Part shown: positions 1-8,215 of the stretch, piece by piece | Position numbering within the stretch: the first letter of the stretch is position 1 | How the letters are laid out: every line of letters begins with the position of its first letter | NCBI GenBank assembly: GCA_029262115.1 | Contig: JAJCZZ010000049.1 | Span: 62,001 to 126,000 of the forward strand | Reading direction: 5' to 3' | DNA length: 64,000 nt | From: Gemmatimonadota bacterium | GTDB taxonomy: Bacteria; Gemmatimonadota; Gemmatimonadetes; Longimicrobiales; Gaopeijiaceae | Translations under genes and position numbers: made by a program | The notes under the pieces: model-generated | Databases searched by the model: none | Seen by the model: only the letters and a program-made list of their open reading frames with translations | What the model was told of the DNA's origin: nothing

Positions 1-973
1 GGAGTCGGTGCTGCATACGTTCCACGACGATGTCGCCCGCCTGCGTGAGATCGAGGCGGACCTCGATCGTCTCGGAAACCCGTGGCCCGAGGCGGCCAAG
101 GGCGTGCTCAAGGATCCGGACCGCGTCCCGGAAGCGGAGGCTCTGCTCACGTCGGTTCGTGAACGGCGACGTCCGTTTCGTCGGCTGGGGCCGGGGGCGG
201 ATCTGGAGGGGTTGGACGGCTTTGCCATGATCGCGGTGCGGGCGAGTCACCAGTTGGTGTTCGACGAGAAGCCGGAGTACAACCCGCTGTATGTGTGGGC
301 CACCGACCCGAAGATCGGTCAGGCGCTTCTGGGCGCAGCAGGGCGCTCGTTCCAGGGGGTGCAGGGCGAGGCCCGTATGGCGGTCACCTCCGTGCGTGAA
401 TTCGCCGACGACTTCATCCGTGCCCTCGGCGACGGCGTTGCCGGCGCGTGGCGCGAGCGTTGGTGGACCGTTGACCTCCTGTTGGTACACGGCGTCGAAG
501 AGCTGTCCGAGACCGAGCGGGCACAGGACGAGTTCTTCCACCTGTTCGAGGCGCTCAAACGCCGTGGTGCCCGGGTGATGCTTGCTGCGGACCGGCCGCC
601 GTCGGGCATCGAGTCGATCGACGAGCGACTTCGCTCCCGGTTCGAGGGCGGGTTGGTTCTGGAGGTGGACGGCGGGTCCGCCGCCGGGAACCTGGCCCTG
701 GTCGACGCGGCTGCCGACACTGCTGAAACCGAGGGGTTGTGGGGCGTTTCTGATGAGCCGTCAGGGATTCCTCCCCTCGATGAGTTGGAGGTTGGCGACC
801 GGGCGGGGCTCTTCACCGAGGCGGGCCCGGGCGGTTCGGCCACCGGCGTCGCCGCTTCGATCGCTGAGGCGCCACCCGCGCCGAAGAAGGGCGGGGCCTG
901 GTTCCCGTCCCAGGAGAACGTCGTGCTTCAATGGACCTGCGTCGATCAACTCCTTCAAGAGGAGTTGGACTGA
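1..973 (+). CDS. DnaA-like AAA+ protein with degenerate ATPase site (5' end outside window)
   Basis: The visible 321 residues resemble the DnaA ATPase domain. YNPLYVWATDPKIG (residues 91-104 from the GTG at 8) aligns with the DnaA Walker A region but lacks the GxxGxGK(T/S) loop. VDLLLVHGVEEL (155-166) aligns with Walker B but lacks its acidic pair. FFHLFEALKRRGARV and the ERLRSRFEGGL segment (206-216, the box VII arginine-finger region of DnaA) are well kept. There is no helix-turn-helix domain IV; the tail is low-complexity. The frame is open to the left edge, so the true start probably lies upstream. Its TGA shares one base with the ATG of the next gene, implying translational coupling. I infer a non-ATP-binding scaffold or regulatory pseudo-ATPase rather than the replication initiator. 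Confidence 0.7.
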   Translation, partial: ESVLHTFHDDVARLREIEADLDRLGNPWPEAAKGVLKDPDRVPEAEALLTSVRERRRPFRRLGPGADLEGLDGFAMIAVRASHQLVFDEKPEYNPLYVWATDPKIGQALLGAAGRSFQGVQGEARMAVTSVREFADDFIRALGDGVAGAWRERWWTVDLLLVHGVEELSETERAQDEFFHLFEALKRRGARVMLAADRPPSGIESIDERLRSRFEGGLVLEVDGGSAAGNLALVDAAADTAETEGLWGVSDEPSGIPPLDELEVGDRAGLFTEAGPGGSATGVAASIAEAPPAPKKGGAWFPSQENVVLQWTCVDQLLQEELD

Positions 974-2592
974 TGGCCATCGAGGGCTCCCTCCAGGACG
1001 TCAGTCTGGCCGACATTTGCCAGTTGCTGAGCATGGGAATGAAGACCGGGTGCCTCAGCCTGACGGACCGCTCGAACTTCGGGTACGTGTACTTCCGGAA
1101 GGGCAGGGTCATCCACGCGTCGGTCCTCAACCGGGCGGACCGTCTCGGTGAGCTGCTGGTACGCAACCACGTCATCACCCGGAAGGACCTTTCCCAGGCC
1201 ATGGAGAAGCAGGCCATGGAAAAGGGAAAACGGCTGGGTGAGATCCTGGTGGAGATGGGTGCGCTGTCGGAAGAGGGCCTGCATAAGTACATCCAGATGC
1301 AGATCGAAGAGGCGGTGTACGCGCTCTTCACATGGGACCAGGGCTCGTTTCACTTCGACCCCGATCAGATGCCCGACGAGGAGGGCATTTTCCTCGTCAA
1401 CGTGCCGGCTGAGGTGCTTCTCATGGAGGGCGCCCGCCGGGTCGACGAGTGGTCGCTGGTGGAGAAGAAGATTCCCTCGTTCGACCTCGTTCTCCAGTTC
1501 GACAAGCATCCGGACGAGAACGAAGAAGAGGTCGAGCTGACGAAGGATCAGAAGAAGGTCCTGCCGTTCATCGATGGTGTCCGCACCGTCTCCGAGATCA
1601 TGATGGAAGCCGGGCTGGTGGAATTCGACACCGGGAAGGCCCTGTACGGCCTCATCCAGGCCGGCTTCGTGAGCCGGGCCGGTGCCCGCAGCACGAGCGA
1701 GGAGACCGGCGGGGACGAGAGGCTACAACAGCATCTCAACCTCGGCATCGCCTTCTATAGATCGGGGATGATGGAGGACGCGATGCGTGAGTTCGAAGCC
1801 GCGCTCGCCTCGGATCCCAAGCAGGCACGTGCCAACTTCATGCTCGGCTTGATGGCGTTCCGCAAAGGGCGATTCGAGGACGCGCTCTCGAGGTTCGGCG
1901 CGATGCCCGACGGACTCAAGGGCGCCTACGCGGTGCAGCGCAACCGTGCGCTGGCCCTGGAGATGCTGGGCCGGTACGACGAGGCATCCAAGGCGCTGGA
2001 CGGCGCACTCGCGGCCCGCCCTGACGACGCGGAGGTCCACCTTCTGCGGGCGATCGTGCGATTGAAGGCGAGGGACGCGGCCGGCGCGTTGGAGTGTCTG
2101 CGAGCCTACCGCACGTCTCCAAAGGTCAAGAAGCCCTCCGAGATCTACTACGCGTACACGGTCCTGGCCTCCGCCGTTGCCGGCGAGATCGACTACGCCG
2201 TGTCCGTGGGCCGGGAGGGCCTTACGCAGTATCCCGAGTCGGGTCCGATCCTGGTCAACACGGGGGCGGTGCTCGAGCGCCGGGGTGAGATGGACGCGGC
2301 GGCGGCGCTCTACAAGCGTGCGGTAACCGTCGACCCCGCGCCGCCCCAGGCCCACAAGAACCTGGGAGACCAGGCGTACGCGCGCGGCGACGCTGAGGGC
2401 GCTCGCGTCCAGTATGAGAGGGCCGTGAAGCTGGCGCCCCGCCTCGGAGACGACGTGTACCTCCGGCTGGGAACCATCGCCTATAAAGACCACGACCCGG
2501 ACGTGGCCGTTCTCCTCTGGCGCCGCGCCCTCGATTTGAACCCGAACAACGAAGCCGTCCAGAGCAACCTGGAGACGTTGGCCGGCACGTGA
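973..2592 (+). CDS. DUF4388 (PATAN-like) domain protein with TPR repeats
   Basis: The 539-residue protein starts at the ATG whose A is the last base of the preceding stop, behind GAGGAG-like bases. A longer in-frame start at 931 would overlap the upstream gene. Residues 1-100 (MAIEGSLQDVSLADICQLL, then GYVYFRKGRVIHA) match the DUF4388 domain, which is common in gliding, signalling and regulatory proteins of deltaproteobacteria and related phyla. A middle segment looks winged-helix-like, and about 250-530 are tetratricopeptide repeats (for example AFYRSGMMEDAMREFEAAL). No signal peptide is seen, so it is probably a cytoplasmic adaptor. It sits in one overlapping unit with the DnaA-like gene, a peptidase and an NtrC-type regulator. 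Function unknown. Confidence 0.8.
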   Translation: MAIEGSLQDVSLADICQLLSMGMKTGCLSLTDRSNFGYVYFRKGRVIHASVLNRADRLGELLVRNHVITRKDLSQAMEKQAMEKGKRLGEILVEMGALSEEGLHKYIQMQIEEAVYALFTWDQGSFHFDPDQMPDEEGIFLVNVPAEVLLMEGARRVDEWSLVEKKIPSFDLVLQFDKHPDENEEEVELTKDQKKVLPFIDGVRTVSEIMMEAGLVEFDTGKALYGLIQAGFVSRAGARSTSEETGGDERLQQHLNLGIAFYRSGMMEDAMREFEAALASDPKQARANFMLGLMAFRKGRFEDALSRFGAMPDGLKGAYAVQRNRALALEMLGRYDEASKALDGALAARPDDAEVHLLRAIVRLKARDAAGALECLRAYRTSPKVKKPSEIYYAYTVLASAVAGEIDYAVSVGREGLTQYPESGPILVNTGAVLERRGEMDAAAALYKRAVTVDPAPPQAHKNLGDQAYARGDAEGARVQYERAVKLAPRLGDDVYLRLGTIAYKDHDPDVAVLLWRRALDLNPNNEAVQSNLETLAGT

Positions 2593-3701
2593 CCGCGGCC
2601 CGGACGCCTTCATGGACGGCCGTCCTGTTCGCGCTGTGGTTTGCGAGTAGCGCATCGGCCCAGGTCGCGGACTCTGTCGGGCGTCCGGGGGCGCAGGTCG
2701 AGCCGTCGGCCTCCACAGCGCCCGCCATTCTGGACGGGGTGGCGTACGGAAGCGTATCCGAGGCGGACATCCAAGTCCGCTTCGCGCCCCACGACTCGCT
2801 CGTGGCGCTCCGGGTGCTCGACTTCCTGCGCACCCGCCCCCCGTTGCCGGGCCTGCCGCCCACCGTGCCCGAAGGCGTCACTGTGGTCCTCGCACACACA
2901 CCGGTCGCGCTCGACGAGGCCATCGGCGGGGTGGTCCCCGAGTGGCGGGGGGGAGTGGCGGTCCCGAGCCGTCGCCTGCTGGTGGTGCCAACCGGTGAGG
3001 GACGACGGATCCTGGACCCGGAGGGCCGCCGCGTGCTTCTCCACGAATGGGCCCATCTGGGACTTCACGGCCACATGGGTGACCTGCGAATCCCGCGCTG
3101 GTTCGACGAAGGATACGCACAGTGGGCGTCCGGCGGCTTCGACGCGGCCGAGGCATGGAAGCTTCGGGTGATGGTGGCGCTGGGAAATGCGCCGCCGCTC
3201 GATTCACTGCGGCTGGGGTGGCCGGCGCGACGGGGTGAAGCTGAAGCGGCCTACCTCCTGTCAGCCAGCGCCCTGACGTTTCTACTGGGCGACAGCGGTC
3301 CCCGCGGCCTCGCGCTCTTTCTGGGCCGGTGGAAAGAGAGTCGATCTTTCGAAAGTGCGTTTCGACTCACGTTCGGGCTGACCACCGACCAGTTCGAGGG
3401 CGACTGGAAGCGACATGTAAAGGAGACCTACGGGTGGCTCCTCTTGCTGTCCCACTCCACCGTTTTCTGGCTTGCGTTGACCCTGTTCCTGCTCGTCCTC
3501 GTCAGCTTTCGCAGGCGCTACAACCGGGATCGCCTGGCCCGCCTTCGTGCCGACGAGGTGCCGGAGCGACCGGCGTACTGGGAGGGAGAGTGGGGCGTGC
3601 CCGGGCAGGTGCCGGCGCCGGACGACCCGAACCTTGGACCCCGGACCCCGCACAGGGGGGTAGAGGACGCCAATGAGCCGAAAGATCCTGATCGTCGATG
3701 A
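2589..3701 (+). CDS. Exported, membrane-anchored gluzincin-type metallopeptidase (peptidase MA-like)
   Basis: A GTG start overlaps the preceding TGA by 3 nt (GTGA). Residues 1-25 form a signal peptide ending near ASSASAQ. The zinc-site motif HEWAH occurs in RVLLHEWAHLGLH, followed about 20 residues later by FDEGYAQW, whose Glu is the expected third ligand of MA-clan peptidases. One membrane helix (about 282-303) is followed by a basic cytoplasmic tail. The catalytic domain would therefore face the periplasm. The 3' end overlaps the next gene by 29 nt, an unusually long overlap that ties it to the NtrC-type regulator. The substrate is not predictable from sequence. Confidence 0.75.
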   Translation: MTAARTPSWTAVLFALWFASSASAQVADSVGRPGAQVEPSASTAPAILDGVAYGSVSEADIQVRFAPHDSLVALRVLDFLRTRPPLPGLPPTVPEGVTVVLAHTPVALDEAIGGVVPEWRGGVAVPSRRLLVVPTGEGRRILDPEGRRVLLHEWAHLGLHGHMGDLRIPRWFDEGYAQWASGGFDAAEAWKLRVMVALGNAPPLDSLRLGWPARRGEAEAAYLLSASALTFLLGDSGPRGLALFLGRWKESRSFESAFRLTFGLTTDQFEGDWKRHVKETYGWLLLLSHSTVFWLALTLFLLVLVSFRRRYNRDRLARLRADEVPERPAYWEGEWGVPGQVPAPDDPNLGPRTPHRGVEDANEPKDPDRR

Positions 3702-4992
3702 CGATACCGATGCCCTCGACGTATACCGTACGCGTCTGACCCACGCGGGCTACGAGGTCGAGCTGGCAGAGAGCGCGGAAGTCGCGCTCGGCCGTGTCGA
3801 GGCGTTCCGGCCGCAGATGGTCGTGACCGACGTGCGGATGTCGGGCATGACCGGTCTGGAGCTGCTGGAGCACCTCAAGGAGCATATGCCGGACGTGACC
3901 GTGGTCGTGATGACCGGTCACGAGGACATGGAGACCGCCGTCACGGCCATGAAGGCCGGAGCGTTCGAGTTCCTCGTGAAGCCGGTGAACCCGCGTGCGT
4001 TGGAGGCGTTGGCCGATCGGTGCTTCCGGGAACGCCGGGTCGACGCGGAGATGTCCGAGACGGAGCAGGTCGGACCGCCGGCCGAGTCGAGCCCCATGGT
4101 GGGCCGCGACCCGCGGATGATCGAGATCTACAAGGTCATTGGCACGCTCGCGCGCAATCGAGCGACGGTGCTCCTACGCGGAGAAACCGGGACCGGCAAG
4201 GAAGTCATCGCCCGTGCCATCCACGAGCACTCGGCGCACGCCGCCCAGCCGTTCATTGCCGTCAATTGCACCGCCCTGACCGAGACGCTCCTGGAGTCGG
4301 AGCTGTTCGGTCACGTGAAGGGGTCGTTCACGGGCGCCACCACGAACCGGAAAGGCTTCTTCGAACTGGCGCGGGAAGGAACCGTGTTCCTCGATGAGAT
4401 CGGGGATACCACCCCGGAATTCCAGACGAAGCTGCTTCGGGTCCTGCAGGAACGGCAGTTCTTTCCTGTCGGCGGCGAGGAGCCACGACGGACCGACGCT
4501 CGCGTGATTGCCGCAACCCACCAGCCGCTGGAGGAGCTCGTTGCCCGGGATCGATTCCGGCACGACCTCTACTACCGGCTCAAGGTCATCCAGATCGACA
4601 TCCCCCCGCTGCGCGAGCGCCCGGGAGACATCCCGCTGCTGGCGAACGCGCTCCTCGGGCGGATCGCCCGCCAGACGGGACGGGACGTGCGGAGGATCTC
4701 GGACGACGCCATGGCCCGCCTTCAGGCGTATGCGTGGCCCGGCAACGTGCGCGAGATGGAGAACATCCTGACGCGGGCGGCGCTCCTGGCACGTGGGACG
4801 ACCATCGGTCCGGACCACCTCGTCCTGGCCGACGACGATATGCACGGTGAAGACCTGAGCCTTGCCGCAGCGGTGCGCCGACATGTTCGCAAGGTGCTGG
4901 CGAGGGCAGGAGACGACCTCGGGGAGGCCGCCCGCCTGCTCGATGTGGACGCAGCCGAAGTGCGCCGGCATCTGGACGACGAACCGCGTTGA
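3673..4992 (+). CDS. NtrC-family sigma-54-dependent response regulator
   Basis: The 439-residue protein has a receiver domain at 1-120 (KILIVDDD, acceptor Asp in VVTDVRMSG, conserved Lys in FLVKPVN). A sigma-54 activator AAA+ domain follows at about 138-370, with Walker A GETGTGKE, Walker B GTVFLDEIGD and sigma-54 contact loop GSFTGA, a variant of GAFTGA. A Fis-like helix-turn-helix lies at about 390-439. It should activate sigma-54 promoters after phosphorylation. No kinase is adjacent; kinases occur at 20997 and 29930. The start codon lies inside the end of the peptidase gene, so the two are likely co-translated. Confidence 0.95.
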   Translation: MSRKILIVDDDTDALDVYRTRLTHAGYEVELAESAEVALGRVEAFRPQMVVTDVRMSGMTGLELLEHLKEHMPDVTVVVMTGHEDMETAVTAMKAGAFEFLVKPVNPRALEALADRCFRERRVDAEMSETEQVGPPAESSPMVGRDPRMIEIYKVIGTLARNRATVLLRGETGTGKEVIARAIHEHSAHAAQPFIAVNCTALTETLLESELFGHVKGSFTGATTNRKGFFELAREGTVFLDEIGDTTPEFQTKLLRVLQERQFFPVGGEEPRRTDARVIAATHQPLEELVARDRFRHDLYYRLKVIQIDIPPLRERPGDIPLLANALLGRIARQTGRDVRRISDDAMARLQAYAWPGNVREMENILTRAALLARGTTIGPDHLVLADDDMHGEDLSLAAAVRRHVRKVLARAGDDLGEAARLLDVDAAEVRRHLDDEPR

Positions 4993-5026
4993 CCCGCCTG
5001 ACCTACTTCTGTAGCGTTCTGCCATC

Positions 5027-5230
5027 ATGAGCCGCCGAACCCGTACGACCAAGCCTACCGTAGCCCCCGCATCGCTTCGCTTCACGCGAGTGAACGCACT
5101 GCTGGCCGCCGGCGGACTGGTTGCCCTAACGCTCGGGTACTGGCTGCTGGCGCAGGGTTCGATCACCGCGGCGCCTCTGCTGCTGGTGTTGGCCTACGTG
5201 GTGCTGCTTCCGCTGGCGATCATTCTGTAG
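5027..5230 (+). CDS. Small two-helix membrane protein, DUF3098-like
   Basis: This 67-residue protein has a basic N-terminus (MSRRTRTTK) and two predicted membrane helices at about 25-45 and 48-66. The pattern FTRVNALLAAGGL...GYWLLAQGS...APLLLVLAYV resembles small DUF3098-type proteins. It stands alone, 34 bp after the NtrC-type regulator. The following gap (5231-5324) holds a short GCCGCC/GGCGGC hairpin without a T-run. Function is unknown. The call rests on hydropathy and family resemblance only. Confidence 0.7.
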   Translation: MSRRTRTTKPTVAPASLRFTRVNALLAAGGLVALTLGYWLLAQGSITAAPLLLVLAYVVLLPLAIIL

Positions 5231-5324
5231 GGGAGCGGGGGCGCCGCCGAGTGGCGGCTCCTGAGGTCTCTCGTTTAGCAGCCGCCTCTTCTCCCTCGTT
5301 TTCACGACCGCCAGAGAGCGTCCG

Positions 5325-5774
5325 ATGACGGATGCGCGAAACCCAGGCTTCGAAGAGGTGGTCCGAGAGAGCTTCGCGGCGCAGCACCTGATGGCGACCA
5401 TCGGTGCGAGGCTGGAGCGCGTGGCCGCCGGTGAGATCGAGATCCGGCTCCCCTTCCGGCGTGACCTGACGCAGCAGCACGGGTTCCTCCACGCCGGCGT
5501 CGTCACCTCCGCAATGGACAGCGCCTGTGGCTACGCCGCGCTCAGCCTGATGCCGGAGGGGGTCGGTGTCCTTACGATCGAATTCAAGATCAATCTGTTA
5601 GCCCCGGCTCGAGGAGAGGAGTTGATCGCGCGCGGCTGGGTCATCCGATCGGGCCGGACCATCACCGTCTGTCAGGGCGAAGCGTGCATGCTGAGCGAGG
5701 GAACGGAGACGCCGGTGGCGACCATGCTTGCTACGATCATGACGATAAGGGAGCGCCCGGAGATCGTGGGGTGA
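5325..5774 (+). CDS. PaaI-family hotdog acyl-CoA thioesterase
   Basis: The 149-residue protein carries the hotdog-fold helix motif HGFLHAGVVTSAMDSACGYAA (residues about 50-70), with the HGG-like turn and the central Asp expected in PaaI/YbdB-type thioesterases. A central strand follows (GVGVLTIEFKINLLAPA). It should hydrolyse an acyl- or aryl-acyl-CoA in the cytoplasm. It has no operon partner, so the substrate is open. The length is typical of the family. Confidence 0.88.
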   Translation: MTDARNPGFEEVVRESFAAQHLMATIGARLERVAAGEIEIRLPFRRDLTQQHGFLHAGVVTSAMDSACGYAALSLMPEGVGVLTIEFKINLLAPARGEELIARGWVIRSGRTITVCQGEACMLSEGTETPVATMLATIMTIRERPEIVG

Positions 5775-5930
5775 TCGTCCGCGAGCCCGGTTCGCGCCTA
5801 CCGACCGTCCGAAGCGTGGACTATCTTCAGCGGCGTTCCGACCGGGGCGACAGCGGCGGAAGGACCGTGGGGGTTCGCGACCGGCGCAGCCGTGCGTCGA
5901 GAAAGTCGGGACCAGTAGCGTAGCATCTCA

Positions 5931-6005
5931 GGGCGCTTAGCTCAGCTGGTTTAGAGCACCTGCCTTACAAGCAGGGGGTCGGGGGTTCGAATCCCTCAGC
6001 GCCCA
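5931..6005 (+). tRNA. tRNA-Val (anticodon TAC)
   Basis: The cloverleaf can be folded by eye. The acceptor stem GGGCGCT pairs with AGCGCCC, and the D arm is GCTC...GAGC. The anticodon stem CCTGC/GCAGG encloses loop CTTACAA, giving anticodon TAC (valine GUA). The T arm is GGGGG-TTCGAAT-CCCTC. The discriminator is A at 6005 and CCA is not encoded. A degraded toxin-antitoxin pair lies immediately downstream, as often seen at tRNA integration sites, but I found no repeat of the tRNA 3' end in the window. Confidence 0.97.
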
Positions 6006-6278
6006 CTGGAGGAAGTGAAGCCTCGCGACGGTTTAGGCCGCTGCGCGGGCTTTGCTGTTGAGGGCGCGGTGTGGCAGGAGCGTGTCGGTTTCGACACCAA
6101 GACGTCTTGGGTGTGGGTAGACGCTCGGTGTGTGCACTTATCACGAATCTCGCGTGCACACTGGACCTTAAGCCTTGTTAAGGGCGTACACAGCGGTGTG
6201 ATGATGAGTGATGGTGGACCGCTTCCTTGAGCGATTTACGGACGCGGAAAGCCGCATAGCAACGAGGGTAGGAGCGCT

Positions 6279-6449
6279 ATGGCCAAGCCGATCAAGGCTA
6301 CCCCGGTCATCAAGGGGCGCGACGCCGCCCGGATTGTGCGGGAACTCCGCGAGGGTACTCCGCCGACCGAGAAGCGCGCTGCTACCCTGAAGCGGGCGCG
6401 CGAGACGTTCGAGAGGTCTTCCGCCAAGAGCAAGTGGGCCAGCCAGTAG
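6279..6449 (+). CDS. Small antitoxin-like protein (partner of GNAT-type toxin)
   Basis: This gene encodes 56 residues starting MAKPIKATPVIKGRDAARI, with a good ribosome site (TAGGAG) 5-6 nt before the ATG. The N-terminal PIKATPVIKGRDA pattern and the basic helical tail resemble small proteins that precede GNAT acetyltransferase genes in TacT-like toxin-antitoxin modules. The next gene, one base beyond its TAG, is a broken GNAT, so this looks like an antitoxin outliving its toxin. The antitoxin role is inferred from context and weak family likeness. Confidence 0.6.
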   Translation: MAKPIKATPVIKGRDAARIVRELREGTPPTEKRAATLKRARETFERSSAKSKWASQ

Positions 6450-6850
6450 TTGGGAGGCCCCGAAGCGACGACGGAATCCGGGTTTCTGGATTCCCTCTCG
6501 ATTCAGCCGGCGCCGCAGGGGTTCCGGGCTGACGGCTTCGAGTGCGGGGAACCGGATTTATCCGATTACATCTGCGACGGGACGTCCGCGGCCGATCAGG
6601 CGGCGGGCGTTTCTCGTGTTACCTGGTGCTCACGGACGACGGTCAACTCGTCGCGTACTTCACTGTCCTGGCCGACCGGATCCACCTCGAGACGAAGGAA
6701 CGTCCCAAGGAACTGAGGTATCCCAACGCCCCGGCGATCAAGTTGGGCCGCATGGGCGTCCGGTACGTGACGCTGGACGCCCTCCCGCGCCCCGGGTTGG
6801 TTACGTGGTACGAGCGCTATGGGTTCGAGGTCCCTGGCCGGCCGTGCCGG
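6450..6850 (+). pseudogene. GNAT acetyltransferase toxin remnant (frameshift plus internal deletion)
   Basis: The first part, from a possible TTG start directly after the antitoxin stop, reads FRADGFECGEPDLSDYI, the typical N-terminus of TA-type GNATs. At about 6617 the frame changes: SR continues in another frame as CYLVLTDDGQLVAYFTVLADRI, consistent with a 1-nt loss. Later, IKLGRMGV is joined directly to RYVTLDALPRPGLVTWYERYGFE. About 40 residues that should hold the acetyl-CoA P-loop (RxxGxG/A) are missing. The product cannot be an active acetyltransferase. The second frame then runs without a stop into the downstream dipeptidase. Confidence 0.75.
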
Positions 6851-7000
6851 CACCCCCCCCGTCCTGACCTTGACGACCGGCGGACCCGGCAACCCGCGGT
6901 CCTGAGCCCAAGGGGGCGACCCTGGCTCGCGCCGCTCTTGTCCCCGCCCGTCCCACGCCGTACATGGTTCCGACGCCCATCTCCCCATCCGCGGCCAACC

Positions 7001-8215
7001 ATGTCCCTTCGAAAGAACTACTCGGGCTATACCTCGTTTTCCTACCTCGACGCCGACACCGACTACCGGGCGTTCGAACTGGCCCGCGAGATCGACCGGG
7101 TGCCAGCGTCGCCGGTCGAACTGACCGCCGCCGAAGAGGCGCGCGTCGAATCCCTGGTCGATCGCTTCATCTTCATCTCTCTCCACGAGCATCTGGGCGT
7201 GTTCCCCGCCCGCATCGAGGAGACTCCCGAATACGCCCGGCACGGACGTATGGCCACCGCCTTCGAGGGACTGGCGGCGTCGTACTGGGACTGTGTGTTC
7301 GACAACCTGATGGACGGGATCTGCACGATCCACTCGCGCTCGGGTTGGCAGTGGGACGATGTCCTGCACGACTTGGGCATGCGGCTCTGTGACATCGCCC
7401 ATCAGGACTTCGTGACCCATTGCCTGCGGACCGACGATATCCGCCGGGCGCATGACGAGGGGCGGGTCGCGCTGGTAGCCTCGATGGAGGGCGCGGCCAT
7501 GATCGAGAACGACCTCGACCGGATCGACCTGCTGTACGGCTTCGGCCTGAGGGCGCTGGGCATCACCTACTCCGAGTCCAACGCGCTCGGGAACGGTCTC
7601 AAGGAGGCGAGGGACGGGGGGCTGACCGCGTTCGGGCGAAAGGCGGTCGAGCGCATGAACAAGGTGGGTATGCTCATCGACTGCTCGCACTGCGGCGACC
7701 AGACGACGCTCGACACGATCGAATGCTCGGAGCTACCGATCGTGCTGTCGCATATCGGCGCGCGGGCGCTGTGGGACTCCAACCGACTGGCGCCGGACGC
7801 CGTCCTGGAGGCGTGCGCGGCGAAGGGTGGGGTCATCGGCGTCGAGGCGGCGCCCCACACGACCCTCACGCCGACGCACCGGCGCCACGGGCTCGACGCG
7901 TTCATGGAGCACTTCCAGTACATCGAGGATCTGGTCGGGATCGACCACGTGTCGTTCGGACCCGACACGCTCTACGGTGACCACGTGGGTCTCCACCGCG
8001 TGTACTCGGCGAACCTGTCCCTCAAGGAGTCCCGGGGCGGTGCGACTCCGGGCGAGGACTACGAGCCGGTGGAGTACGTCGAGGGGCTGGAGAACCCGAC
8101 GGAAGGGTCGCACAACATCGTGCGCTGGCTGGTGAAGAACGGATATACCGACACGGACATCGAGAAGGTTATGGGAGGGAACGCACTCCGGGTCCTCGAC
8201 CAGGTCTGGGCCTGA
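7001..8215 (+). CDS. Membrane-dipeptidase-like (peptidase M19) metallohydrolase
   Basis: The 404-residue protein matches the M19/renal dipeptidase TIM-barrel family. Likely metal-site positions are HEH in FISLHEHLG, Glu in VASMEGAAMIEND, His in LIDCSHCG and His in IVLSHIGAR, with GPDTLYGDHVG at the final Asp loop. These differ from the classical DxHxD and DLSH motifs, so it belongs to a divergent branch. The frame extends upstream into the GNAT remnant. I chose the ATG at 7001 because the family-like N-terminus (NYSGYTSFSYLDADTDYRAF) begins there, although the ribosome site is weak. It may cleave dipeptides or related amides. There is no signal peptide. Confidence 0.82.
   Translation: MSLRKNYSGYTSFSYLDADTDYRAFELAREIDRVPASPVELTAAEEARVESLVDRFIFISLHEHLGVFPARIEETPEYARHGRMATAFEGLAASYWDCVFDNLMDGICTIHSRSGWQWDDVLHDLGMRLCDIAHQDFVTHCLRTDDIRRAHDEGRVALVASMEGAAMIENDLDRIDLLYGFGLRALGITYSESNALGNGLKEARDGGLTAFGRKAVERMNKVGMLIDCSHCGDQTTLDTIECSELPIVLSHIGARALWDSNRLAPDAVLEACAAKGGVIGVEAAPHTTLTPTHRRHGLDAFMEHFQYIEDLVGIDHVSFGPDTLYGDHVGLHRVYSANLSLKESRGGATPGEDYEPVEYVEGLENPTEGSHNIVRWLVKNGYTDTDIEKVMGGNALRVLDQVWA

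Noticed and set aside
955-1509. Minus-strand frame opposite the DUF4388 gene
   Set aside because: Antisense shadow of a recognised domain; no family resemblance or ribosome site.
5931-7000. tRNA-integrated prophage or genomic island
   Set aside because: No integrase, no phage genes and no repeat of the tRNA 3' end were found; only the TA remnant remains.
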